64,000 nt of DNA from Colwellia sp. 75C3 (GTDB lineage Bacteria; Pseudomonadota; Gammaproteobacteria; Enterobacterales; Alteromonadaceae). The DNA is taken from NCBI RefSeq assembly GCF_002836255.1, contig NZ_PJAU01000033.1, positions 682,001 to 746,000 on the forward strand, in the 5' to 3' direction. Made by a program: the position numbers and the translations under genes. This document shows positions 54,216-61,902 of this stretch, in pieces; positions within the stretch are counted from its first letter, which is position 1, and the number at the start of each line of letters is the position of its first letter. The notes beneath the pieces are model-generated. The model made no database searches, was not told the DNA's origin, and saw nothing but the letters and a program-made list of their open reading frames with translations.

Positions 54216-55331
54216 ATGATAAAGCTCTCTCCTCTAGATAAGTATAAGCAAGATTTAACCAGAGATGATTTTCTTTTTGATGCAGCACAAGAAAATGCTG
54301 TTATTCACCTGCAACGTTTATATGATGACTTACAAAATAAACCTTTAGCGGTTTCGGGTTTTAAAAAAGTACTTAATCGTTGGAAAAAAGTTTATAAAAA
54401 ACAAGAAGCGCAACCTGTTAAAGGTTTGTATTTTTGGGGCGGTGTCGGTCGAGGAAAAACCTATTTGGTTGATACTTTTTTTGACAGCTTACCTTTTAAT
54501 AATAAAATGCGCGTGCACTTTCATCGTTTCATGCACAGAGTTCATCAAGAGCTTAAAAGCTTAACCGGACAATCTGATCCACTAAAAATCATTGCTAAAA
54601 AGTTTGCTGCAGAAACACAAATTATCTGTTTCGATGAGTTTTTTGTATCAGACATCACTGATGCCATGATTTTAGGTACATTGTTTGAGGAGTTATTTGC
54701 TCATAATGTAACCTTAGTCGCGACATCTAATATTATTCCAGATGAACTTTATCGTAATGGTTTGCAACGTGAGCGTTTTTTACCGGCTATCAGACTAATC
54801 AATGAACATACTCTCATCGTTAATGTTGATAGCGGCGTTGATTACCGTTTAAGAACCTTAGAGCAGGCGGAAATATTCCATTACCCCCTTGATGCCCAAG
54901 CGGATGAAAACTTAAAACACTATTTCAAACAACTATCGAGCGATGAGGGTAAAGCAGGGCAATTTATCGAGATTCATAATCGTCCATTAGAAACCGTTTT
55001 AATGAGTGATGGCGTGGTGTATTTTGATTTTTCTGTACTTTGTGAAAGTGCACGTAGTCAAGGTGATTATATGGAGATTAGTCAGCTATATCACACCGTG
55101 TTAATGGCTAATGTGAAAGAAATGGGTCCTGACACGGATGATACTACTCGCCGCTTTATTGCCTTAGTTGATGAATTTTATGAACGTAATGTGAAGTTAA
55201 TTATGTCGGCAGAGCTGCCGTTAGAAGATTTGTATAGTGGTGGACGCTTAGCATTTGAATTTAAACGCTGTTTAAGTCGTTTACAGGAAATGCAATCACA
55301 TGACTATCTTGCCAGTGAACATCTTCCATAA
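54216..55331 (+). CDS. zapE: Cell division ATPase ZapE (AFG1 family)
   Basis: A 371-residue AAA-type ATPase of the AFG1/ZapE family, associated with the Z ring under stress. Walker A GGVGRGKTYLVD is at about 75-86, Walker B ICFDEFFVSDITDAM near 148-162, and an FxxHFHRFMHRVH segment in between. The C-terminal GGRLAFEFKRCLSRLQEMQS is conserved. It is divergent from zapG and monocistronic, ending at a good terminator. Confidence 0.95.
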   Translation: MIKLSPLDKYKQDLTRDDFLFDAAQENAVIHLQRLYDDLQNKPLAVSGFKKVLNRWKKVYKKQEAQPVKGLYFWGGVGRGKTYLVDTFFDSLPFNNKMRVHFHRFMHRVHQELKSLTGQSDPLKIIAKKFAAETQIICFDEFFVSDITDAMILGTLFEELFAHNVTLVATSNIIPDELYRNGLQRERFLPAIRLINEHTLIVNVDSGVDYRLRTLEQAEIFHYPLDAQADENLKHYFKQLSSDEGKAGQFIEIHNRPLETVLMSDGVVYFDFSVLCESARSQGDYMEISQLYHTVLMANVKEMGPDTDDTTRRFIALVDEFYERNVKLIMSAELPLEDLYSGGRLAFEFKRCLSRLQEMQSHDYLASEHLP

Positions 55332-55382
55332 ACGATAGTGCATCACTGAAGAAAGACATTATAAAATCCAACGATAAAAGTA

Positions 55383-55422
55383 ACAAAAAAGCCCGAGTCA
55401 TTAATGAGTCGGGCTTTTTATT
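55383..55422. terminator. Terminator between zapE and cnoX
   Basis: AAGCCCGA-GTCA and its complement TGA-GTCGGGCTT form a stem flanked by A6 and T5, usable by both convergent genes. Confidence 0.92.
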
Positions 55423-55478
55423 ATTTGTAAATTAGTCTCTAATTCTAGCTATAAAATTTAGAGCTAATATGCCAATAT

Positions 55479-56321
55479 TTAGTACATTAAGGTATAAAGT
55501 TTTCTACGAAATTTAAGTGCAAGAGGATCGCCATCAGGTAATGCTTTTAAGACATCTAGAAAGAGTTCTTTGCTTTTGTCCTTTGTGCTCTCATCTCCAG
55601 CTTGAACAAGTCGGAACAATATCGTTAGTGCTTCTTCTTGGCGATTAACTTGACTGTACTGCGCCGCAAGTTGCTGATTCAGGCTGACATCATCAGGTAT
55701 TTCTTTAATTTGTGCTTCTAAGGCTTTTATTTCAGGCGAATTCTCTGCCTGCTCAGCTAATTCTACTTTTGCCATTAATGCTTGATATTCACTATCTTGG
55801 TCAACCATCATAATCGTGTTTAATAATGCTTTCGCTTCAGTGGTTTTACCCGTTTTTAAGTAAACATCAATTAACACTAACTTAATATCAGCGCGACTAT
55901 TATCAACGTCATAGGCTTGCGTAATAGCATTTTGTGCATCAAGTAACTGGTTGTCGTTAAGAGCCGCTTTCGCTTGTTCAAGTAAAACATCTTCCTGCTT
56001 AGGCAAATGTTTATCTAAAAATACCGCGATGCTTTCATCATCTTGTGGTCCAGAAAGACCATCAAGAGGTTGGGCATCTTTGAGTAATATCGCTGTTGGT
56101 ACGCCTTGAATACCAAATTGTTGAGCAATTTGTCCTTGGCTTTGACAGTCAACTGTCGCCAACGTTATATGCTCACTTAAATTTGACAATTTAACGGCTA
56201 GTTTATCTCTTAATTCAACACTTTCGGGTACTTGTTCTGCCCAAAAGCTAACAAGTACTAACTTGTTTTTTGATTCTTCAACAACCATTTGCTGAAAGTT
56301 ATCTAGGGTAATGGCAATCAT
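55479..56321 (-). CDS. cnoX: Thioredoxin-fold TPR co-chaperone CnoX (YbbN) without CXXC
   Basis: A 280-residue protein with an N-terminal thioredoxin fold (about 1-108) and TPR-like helices (about 110-280), the CnoX/YbbN layout. CnoX is a holdase that passes oxidatively damaged clients to GroEL and DnaK. The usual WCGPC segment here reads WAEQVPES (residues 27-34), so both redox Cys are absent and no oxidoreductase activity is expected. GVPTAILLKD retains the cis-Pro. It is monocistronic. Confidence 0.92.
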   Translation of the reverse strand: MIAITLDNFQQMVVEESKNKLVLVSFWAEQVPESVELRDKLAVKLSNLSEHITLATVDCQSQGQIAQQFGIQGVPTAILLKDAQPLDGLSGPQDDESIAVFLDKHLPKQEDVLLEQAKAALNDNQLLDAQNAITQAYDVDNSRADIKLVLIDVYLKTGKTTEAKALLNTIMMVDQDSEYQALMAKVELAEQAENSPEIKALEAQIKEIPDDVSLNQQLAAQYSQVNRQEEALTILFRLVQAGDESTKDKSKELFLDVLKALPDGDPLALKFRRKLYTLMY

Positions 56322-56425
56322 ATTTGTATTCTCGAATGTGTTGGTAATATGTTGATAATCATGTTTTCAACAGGAAATTGGTGCTGTTTGCATTGTCGAT
56401 TTACGAAACTTAGGCAAGGTGAAAT

Positions 56426-57247
56426 TTAGCCTAAGATAAACCAAAGTAAGCCAACACCTAGAATTAAGCGATAGATAACAAATGGCATCATCCCCAATTT
56501 TTCTAATAAAATAAGGAAATAATGGATACATGCATAGGCGCTAAAAAATGCTATTAAGCTGCCTAAACCCATGGCAAACCAATCGACACTTTCTGTTGAT
56601 AAAACTAATTTTAACGTTAAATAACTACCTGCCATCGCGATAGCAGGGATAGAAAGTAAAAATGAAAAACGAGCAGCATTGTCGCGGCTTAAACCTAACA
56701 TCAAACCAATTGTCATGGTAATGCCTGAACGTGAAGTTCCCGGAATTAACGCTACAGCTTGTGCTAAGCCAATTAACATTGCACCTTTAAGGCCTAACTT
56801 ATCCATAGGTTTATGTTCAGTGCGATTACCGGCTTTAATATCAGCAAAACCTAACAGGAAACCAAAGAGTAATGTCGTTAAGGCAATGACTAAAGCAGAG
56901 CGTAAATTTTCTTCGATAAAGTCTTTACCTAATAAACCAAATAAACCCGCTGGAATAGTAGCAAGTAAAATCCACCAAGCTAATTTGCCATCAAAACTGC
57001 TACGACCTTTCTCTGGACCAACGCCAACAGTACCTAACCAGGCAACCGCCATAACGCCGACTTCTTTACGAAAATAAATCATTACGGCCAGTAAAGTACC
57101 AACATGTACAGCAACGTCAAAACCTAAACCTTGATCTTTCCAGCCTAAAATTTGTGAAGGCAAAATTAAATGCGCGGAACTTGAAATAGGTAAAAATTCG
57201 GTCAAGCCTTGCAATAATGCAAGGATAAATATTTCTAAAGTGCTCAT
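56426..57247 (-). CDS. uppP: Undecaprenyl-diphosphatase UppP (BacA)
   Basis: Polytopic enzyme that dephosphorylates undecaprenyl diphosphate to recycle the lipid carrier for peptidoglycan. The 273 residues have about eight membrane helices. Its two signature segments are [13 protein letters not shown] at about 15-27 and [11 protein letters not shown] near 170-180, which hold the catalytic Glu, Ser and Arg. It lies 48 bases after folK on the same strand and may be co-transcribed with folB-folK. Confidence 0.96.
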   Translation of the reverse strand: MSTLEIFILALLQGLTEFLPISSSAHLILPSQILGWKDQGLGFDVAVHVGTLLAVMIYFRKEVGVMAVAWLGTVGVGPEKGRSSFDGKLAWWILLATIPAGLFGLLGKDFIEENLRSALVIALTTLLFGFLLGFADIKAGNRTEHKPMDKLGLKGAMLIGLAQAVALIPGTSRSGITMTIGLMLGLSRDNAARFSFLLSIPAIAMAGSYLTLKLVLSTESVDWFAMGLGSLIAFFSAYACIHYFLILLEKLGMMPFVIYRLILGVGLLWFILG

Positions 57248-57295
57248 GTGTCGTTAGTCGTCCTTTAACTTTTTTGATGGAGTAAATATGCTACT

Positions 57296-57793
57296 TTACC
57301 AGCAGTTAGCGACAATGCTAAGTTGCTGGCTAGTTTTGTTATAACCGTGCCATAAATCTCGATAGTTTTGTTTTGAAATTGGGTGGGCAAGCTCAGGTGC
57401 AACTTGACTCAGAGGCCATAATACAAAAGCATTCTTAGTGATTTCATCACGAGGAAGTTGTGCGGGCGAGTCAATAATCAAATCATCATATAATAACAAA
57501 TCAAGATCTAAGCTACGTGGGCTAAACTTTTTAGCGCTATGGTCACGACCGTGAGAAAACTCTATTGCGCGTAATATTATCGCGACTTGCTCAACACTCT
57601 GTGAACAGTTAATGCCAATGACCATATTATAAAAAGCAGCACCATTAAATCCCACAGCTTCACTTTCAAATAATGAAGACAATGTTAACTGTTCAAAAGG
57701 CAGACCAAATTCTTTGGCTAATGAGAGTAGACCTTGTTTAACATAATGCTCACGGTCAATATTAGTGCCCAATGATATATATATTTGAGCCAT
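57296..57793 (-). CDS. folK: HPPK: 6-hydroxymethyl-dihydropterin pyrophosphokinase
   Basis: Folate-pathway kinase transferring pyrophosphate from ATP to 6-hydroxymethyl-7,8-dihydropterin. The 165 residues show ISLGTNIDRE at the N terminus, FSPRSLDLDLLLYDDL around residue 90-105 with the Mg-binding Asp pair, and LPRDEITKNAFVLWPLSQVAPE. It overlaps the folB stop by one base (TAATG), so translation is coupled. The folB-folK pairing puts two consecutive pathway steps together. Confidence 0.95.
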   Translation of the reverse strand: MAQIYISLGTNIDREHYVKQGLLSLAKEFGLPFEQLTLSSLFESEAVGFNGAAFYNMVIGINCSQSVEQVAIILRAIEFSHGRDHSAKKFSPRSLDLDLLLYDDLIIDSPAQLPRDEITKNAFVLWPLSQVAPELAHPISKQNYRDLWHGYNKTSQQLSIVANCW

Positions 57794-58164
57794 TAAGTTG
57801 AAGACTCAGTGGTTTTTTTGCCACGTTCTATTTCTACACCAACGGTTTGTGCATTATGTACAGCGCCAGGTTTGCCAATACTAAGCCTTAACCATGGGAT
57901 ATGATATTGCGTCATCAAATAACTCGCTAAGCGTTCAGCAAGTGTTTCAATTAAGTCAACGGGGTTGTCGTTAGCAAAGCGTTCTATAGCCACTGAAATA
58001 TCAGCATAATCTAACGTTTTAGCCAACTCGTCATTTTGCGCCGCACTTGCTGTATCCCAACCCATGGCTAAATCTATGACCAAGGTTTGCTTTATTTCTT
58101 TTTCCCACTGAAAAAAACCAATAGTGGTTTGAATACTTAAACCCTTAATGAACACCTTATCCAT
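57793..58164 (-). CDS. folB: Dihydroneopterin aldolase
   Basis: A 123-residue tunnelling-fold enzyme that makes 6-hydroxymethyl-dihydropterin from dihydroneopterin. IKGLSIQTTIGFFQWEKEIKQTLVIDL starts the protein (Glu near 21). The DYADISVAI segment and IETLAERLASYL supply the remaining pterin-binding residues, and a conserved Lys (IGKPGAV) lies near 99. It heads the folB-folK-uppP group and is divergent from plsY, as in Escherichia coli. Confidence 0.95.
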   Translation of the reverse strand: MDKVFIKGLSIQTTIGFFQWEKEIKQTLVIDLAMGWDTASAAQNDELAKTLDYADISVAIERFANDNPVDLIETLAERLASYLMTQYHIPWLRLSIGKPGAVHNAQTVGVEIERGKKTTESST

Positions 58165-58346
58165 GACTTACCTATAATGCTGTGAAATACTGTTAGAAGA
58201 ATTATTTGTATTAACTATTTGCAGTAGTTATGCAATTGTTACAAAATAAGGGGCGATTTTACCTGCGAAGCGCTAGAAAAACTAGCAGAGATGCAGATAG
58301 AATAAGAATTCCCTTTATTATACTCACTAATGGATTTGTTACTTAG

Positions 58347-58937
58347 ATGTTACTACTCATTTTCACTATGATCATTGCCGCTTATTTAATAGGCTCTATC
58401 TCGAGTGCGATATTAGTCTGTAAATTTTTAGGATTACCGGATCCAAGAACGACGGGATCGCAAAATCCGGGTGCAACAAATGTATTGCGCATGAGCAATA
58501 AGCTTACTGCTGCAACAGTATTATTTTTAGATATTGTTAAGGGCACTATCCCTGTGTGGGGCGCTTATTTTTTAAAAATTGATGCGTTGTATTTAGGCTT
58601 AATTGGCGTATCTGCTTGCTTAGGCCACATGTATCCCATATTTTTTAACTTTAAAGGGGGAAAGGCCGTAGCTACAGCACTGGGAACTTTACTTCCTATT
58701 GGTTTTACGTTGGGGGGATTATTAATTCTAACGTGGGTATTAGTGGTTAAGTTTAGTAAGTACTCTAGCCTAGCGGCCATTGTCACCGTATCTCTCGCCC
58801 CACTTTATGTTTACTTTTTAAAACCGCTCTATGTTTACCCAACCTTGATGCTTAGCGCGTTGATAATCTTTCGCCACCGAGAGAACATTAAACGTTTATT
58901 AAACGGCACTGAAAGTAAAATCACTCATAAAATTTAG
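58347..58937 (+). CDS. plsY: Acyl-phosphate glycerol-3-phosphate acyltransferase PlsY
   Basis: Inner-membrane enzyme that acylates glycerol 3-phosphate from acyl phosphate, the first step of phospholipid synthesis. The 196 residues have five to six helices and the three PlsY loops: [22 protein letters not shown] at about 38-48; and [22 protein letters not shown] at about 92-113, with a final FRHREN. An ATG 7 codons later is an alternative start. The substrate comes from GpsA, encoded at 6-7 kb. Confidence 0.95.
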   Translation: MLLLIFTMIIAAYLIGSISSAILVCKFLGLPDPRTTGSQNPGATNVLRMSNKLTAATVLFLDIVKGTIPVWGAYFLKIDALYLGLIGVSACLGHMYPIFFNFKGGKAVATALGTLLPIGFTLGGLLILTWVLVVKFSKYSSLAAIVTVSLAPLYVYFLKPLYVYPTLMLSALIIFRHRENIKRLLNGTESKITHKI

Positions 58938-59020
58938 ATAATCATCTATGAACGTCATTAATAAGTCACCCATAGGCTAATGCATACAGGTGATTTTTTC
59001 GCTCTATGCAGTTGCTACTT

Positions 59021-59183
59021 TACTGATGGAAGTGAATCCAAAGCCCATCGAGGGTTGGCTTTAAAGGTTAAGTCAGCATCTGTGCCCGCTTTTAAACGTT
59101 GCATACCAGCATAAGTAATCATTTAGTCCCGAATATGAGTAGTGCAAAATTCAGGACGTACTATCGTTACTTTTTGGTTACTT
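59021..59183 (-). pseudogene. Vestigial tsaD 3'-end copy, outer (tail A)
   Basis: About 163 bp. On the minus strand it reads RPEFCT, then a disrupted segment ending in TAA, then [13 protein letters not shown] and on to [13 protein letters not shown] and a TAG. That is the last roughly 35 codons of TsaD. Against the live gene nearly all base differences are synonymous (about 13 of 15). There is no ribosome site or upstream gene body. Confidence 0.85.
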
Positions 59184-59347
59184 TACTGATGGTAGAGAAT
59201 CTAGCGCCCAGCGCGGATTAGCTTTAAAAGTTAAATCAGCATCTGTGCCCGCTTTTAAACGTTGCATACCAGCATAAGCAATCATTTAGTCCCGAATATG
59301 AGTAGTACAAAATTCAGGACGTACGATAGTTATCTTGCTTACAATTT
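59184..59347 (-). pseudogene. Vestigial tsaD 3'-end copy, inner (tail B)
   Basis: A second copy, offset by 163-164 bp from its neighbours, reads [13 protein letters not shown] on to [13 protein letters not shown] and a TAA. It shares with tail A the same disrupted junction (GTCCCGAATATGAGTAGT) where the live gene encodes DNGA. Seven of eight base differences from the live tail are synonymous; the remaining one changes Pro to Ala, as in tail A. Confidence 0.85.
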
Positions 59348-60403
59348 TACTGATGGTAGAGAATCTAGCGGCCAACGGGGATTAGCTTTAAAAGTTAAGT
59401 CAGCATCGGTGCCAGCTTTTAAGCGTTGCATGCCAGCATAAGCAATCATGGCGCCGTTATCAGTACAAAATTCTGGACGAGGGTAAAAAACACTACCGCC
59501 CAGTTTCTTTGTCGTTATCGCAAGTTGCTCTCGCAAAGCTGTATTTGCGCTTACACCACCAGCAATAACTAATCGACTTAACTTTTCTTGTAGCAAAGCG
59601 CGTTTGCACTTTATTGCCAACGTATCTACTACTGCTTGCTGAAAAGCATGGGCGATATCAGCATGAGTTTTTTTCAATTGGTCTGCAGATAAAGCAGGCT
59701 CAATATTAATACACTGCTTACGAACTAAAGTACCAGCTGCTGTTTTTAAACCACTAAAACTAAAATCTAAACCAGGTCTGTCTGTCATAGGACGAGGTAA
59801 TTTAAAACGACCTGCTTCACCACTTTCAGCCATCTTGGATAGAGCAGGTCCACCAGGATAGTCTAAGCCTAGTAGCTTAGCTGTTTTATCGAAAGCTTCA
59901 CCAGCAGCATCATCAACGGATTCGCCTAAGAGTTTGTATTCACCGATAGCGTCAACACGAACTAACATAGTATGTCCGCCAGAAACTAATAACGCGACAA
60001 AAGGAAACTCAGGAACATCATCTTCAAGCATGGGAGCTAATAAATGGCCTTCCATGTGGTGTACAGGAACCGCTGGTAAATCCCAACCATAAGCCAAGCT
60101 TCGACCAATTGAGCAACCTACTAAGAGAGCACCAACTAATCCTGGGCCTGCAGTATAAGCAACACCATCTAAATCTTGAGGCGTAAGATTGGCATCGGCT
60201 AATACTTGTTTAATTAAAGGTATCGTTTTACGAACATGATCTCTTGAGGCAAGTTCAGGTACTACACCACCGTAATCGGCATGAACAGCTATTTGACTAT
60301 ATAAACGATGAGCGAGTATGCCTTCAGGACTATCTCCTTGGCCGTCATCATAAATGGCGATGCCAGTTTCATCACAAGAAGTTTCAATACCCAAAATACG
60401 CAT
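59339..60403 (-). CDS. tsaD: tRNA N6-adenosine threonylcarbamoyltransferase TsaD
   Basis: Catalytic subunit of the t6A complex that modifies A37 of ANN-decoding tRNAs. The 354 residues show [17 protein letters not shown] at the N terminus, [17 protein letters not shown], the iron-binding [10 protein letters not shown] near 110-119, LLVSGGHT, and [13 protein letters not shown] near 275-287. ASKH-fold ATP binding follows. It is divergent from rpsU, as in many gammaproteobacteria. Immediately downstream are two extra copies of its own 3' end. Confidence 0.97.
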   Translation of the reverse strand: MRILGIETSCDETGIAIYDDGQGDSPEGILAHRLYSQIAVHADYGGVVPELASRDHVRKTIPLIKQVLADANLTPQDLDGVAYTAGPGLVGALLVGCSIGRSLAYGWDLPAVPVHHMEGHLLAPMLEDDVPEFPFVALLVSGGHTMLVRVDAIGEYKLLGESVDDAAGEAFDKTAKLLGLDYPGGPALSKMAESGEAGRFKLPRPMTDRPGLDFSFSGLKTAAGTLVRKQCINIEPALSADQLKKTHADIAHAFQQAVVDTLAIKCKRALLQEKLSRLVIAGGVSANTALREQLAITTKKLGGSVFYPRPEFCTDNGAMIAYAGMQRLKAGTDADLTFKANPRWPLDSLPSVKL

Positions 60404-60729
60404 AAATATACTCTCAAAAAAAGCTTAAAAAGAAGGCTCAAAAATACGGTTCAAAAAATAGGAACAGTAACCAACAATCACTAATCGCAATACGAGTAAC
60501 TATTGGCGAGGCAATTTTACTGTGTTTATAAGATAGACACCAGCTGATTTTAATCCTGAAAGAGCGATAGCCCTTAAATTAACCTTTACATTAGTGATGG
60601 CTTAGCAGTAGAATACGACACCAAATTTTTAATAGAGTGGGTGTAGATGAGACAAATATTGCAAATAATTGCATTATTCAGTCGAAATCAGTCGCCAATT
60701 TATATAGCTACCCTAAGGTAATAAAGTAC
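60404..60729. other. tsaD-rpsU divergent promoter region
   Basis: No gene is seen in this 326-base gap. The rightward promoter of rpsU is at 60585-60614. An in-frame extension of 31 codons upstream of rpsU has no S21 similarity and was rejected. Confidence 0.6.
60585..60614 (+). promoter_or_regulatory. Sigma-70-like promoter of rpsU
   Basis: TTTACA (60585-60590) and TAGAAT (60609-60614) with an 18-base spacer predict a start near 60621, about 110 bases before the rpsU ATG. Confidence 0.6.
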
Positions 60730-60945
60730 ATGCCAGTAATTAAAGTAAGAGAAAACGAACCATTTGACGTTGCATTACGTCGTTTTAAACGTTCATGTGA
60801 AAAAGCAGGAATCCTTTCAGAAGTTCGTCGTCGCGAATGTTATGAAAAGCCGACTTGGGAACGTAAACGTAAGAAAGCCGCTGCCGTTAAACGTGCTGCG
60901 AAAAAAGTTTCTCGTGAGAACGCTCGTCGCGTTCGCATGTACTAA
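60730..60945 (+). CDS. rpsU: 30S ribosomal protein S21
   Basis: A 71-residue basic ribosomal protein, [21 protein letters not shown] onward, ending ENARRVRMY, essentially the canonical S21 length and sequence. It aids initiation on the 30S subunit and heads the macromolecular synthesis block. yqeY starts 39 bases downstream. Confidence 0.98.
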   Translation: MPVIKVRENEPFDVALRRFKRSCEKAGILSEVRRRECYEKPTWERKRKKAAAVKRAAKKVSRENARRVRMY

Positions 60946-60984
60946 GAATTATCTTAGTATAACTACTCTAAGAGATTGATATAG

Positions 60985-61434
60985 ATGTCACTTCTAATAC
61001 AACTCAAAGATGAAATGAAAACTGCTATGCGAGCTAAAGACAAATTACGTCTTGGTGTAATTCGCATGGCAATTTCTGCAATCAAGCAAGCAGAAATTGA
61101 TCATAAAACCGAAGCAACTGATGAGAATATCATTGTGATTTTAACCAAAATGGTTAAACAGCGCAAAGAGTCCATTAAGATGTTTACTGAAGGTGGTCGT
61201 GATGAATTGGCAGAAAAAGAAGCAGAAGAAGTTGTTGCTTTAAACTTTTTTATGCCACAGCCGCTTAGTGCAGAAGAAATTAATGAATTAATAAGCAAAG
61301 CAATTGTTGAATCTGGAGCAGCCTCTATGGCTGATATGGGTAAAGTAATGGCAGTGTTAAAACCTTTAATGCAAGGCAAAGCTGACATGGGCGCTGTAAG
61401 CGGTCAAGTAAGAGCAGGTCTTCAAGGTTTATAG
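60985..61434 (+). CDS. yqeY: GatB/YqeY domain protein
   Basis: A 149-residue protein of the YqeY family, related to the tRNA-binding tail domain of GatB. LIQLKDEMKTAMRAKDKLRLGVIRM at the N terminus and the C-terminal MADMGKVMAVLKPLMQGKADMGAVSGQVR are diagnostic. Molecular function is unproved; tRNA binding is inferred from GatB. Its placement between rpsU and dnaG is common in many bacteria though not in Escherichia coli. A strong terminator follows at once. Confidence 0.93.
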   Translation: MSLLIQLKDEMKTAMRAKDKLRLGVIRMAISAIKQAEIDHKTEATDENIIVILTKMVKQRKESIKMFTEGGRDELAEKEAEEVVALNFFMPQPLSAEEINELISKAIVESGAASMADMGKVMAVLKPLMQGKADMGAVSGQVRAGLQGL

Positions 61435-61472
61435 TCGGGCTTTATAGCTACCACTATATTTAGTGCATTAAA

Positions 61473-61510
61473 TAAAACCGTAATCGCCTAGGCTATTACG
61501 GTTTTTTTAT
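61473..61510 (+). terminator. yqeY terminator
   Basis: AAACCGTAAT and ATTACGGTTT form a stem with a 10-base partly palindromic loop, followed by T7. It separates rpsU-yqeY from dnaG. Confidence 0.9.
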
Positions 61511-61603
61511 GCCTTTTTTTTATGATGCGGAATAAATTTTATCTCGCTGGAATTTAAAATAGTCAGCTACATTCTTACTCGTATTGTGTAGAATACGCAG
61601 GTA

Positions 61604-61868
61604 ATACCAAACGGATTAATTTATTGGTCAGCTTAGGTCTTCATTAGCGAGCTTAAAACAAATAAAATGACTTAAACATAGTTATTCTATATTTCATTCA
61701 TTTTGTGAAGTTGTCAGTTTGCTAATGAGCCCCCGAAGGGCGAGTTTAAAAGGCTTACATGCGGCGTTATTAATTTTGACAAGGGAATAACCATTCTCTT
61801 CAATCAATGCCTTGCCTCTAAGCCTTTTAATTCTCGCTAAGTGATCAATAAATTAGCCCGATTGGTAT
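61604..61868. repeat. MITE-like palindromic element, type a, between yqeY and dnaG
   Basis: About 265 bp from ATACCAA (61604-61610) to TTGGTAT (61862-61868). The terminal similarity extends about 28 bp (GGATTAATTTATTGG and its mirror). The core is in reverse orientation relative to the copies at 923 and 41026 (GCGGCGTTATTAATTTTGA, then AATCAATGCCTTGCCTCTAA). It follows the yqeY terminator and ends 34 bases before dnaG; it fills most of this 468-base gap. Confidence 0.85.
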
Positions 61869-61871
61869 AAT
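61863..61871 (+). promoter_or_regulatory. Extended -10 promoter at the element end, facing dnaG
   Basis: TGGTATAAT (TGnTATAAT) spans the right edge of the palindromic element, 31 bases before the dnaG ATG. Extended -10 promoters need little -35 contact. It is the best promoter candidate for dnaG seen here. Confidence 0.55.
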
Positions 61872-61902
61872 ATTTTTCCTTTAACGGTGACGCTTAAACA
61901 TT

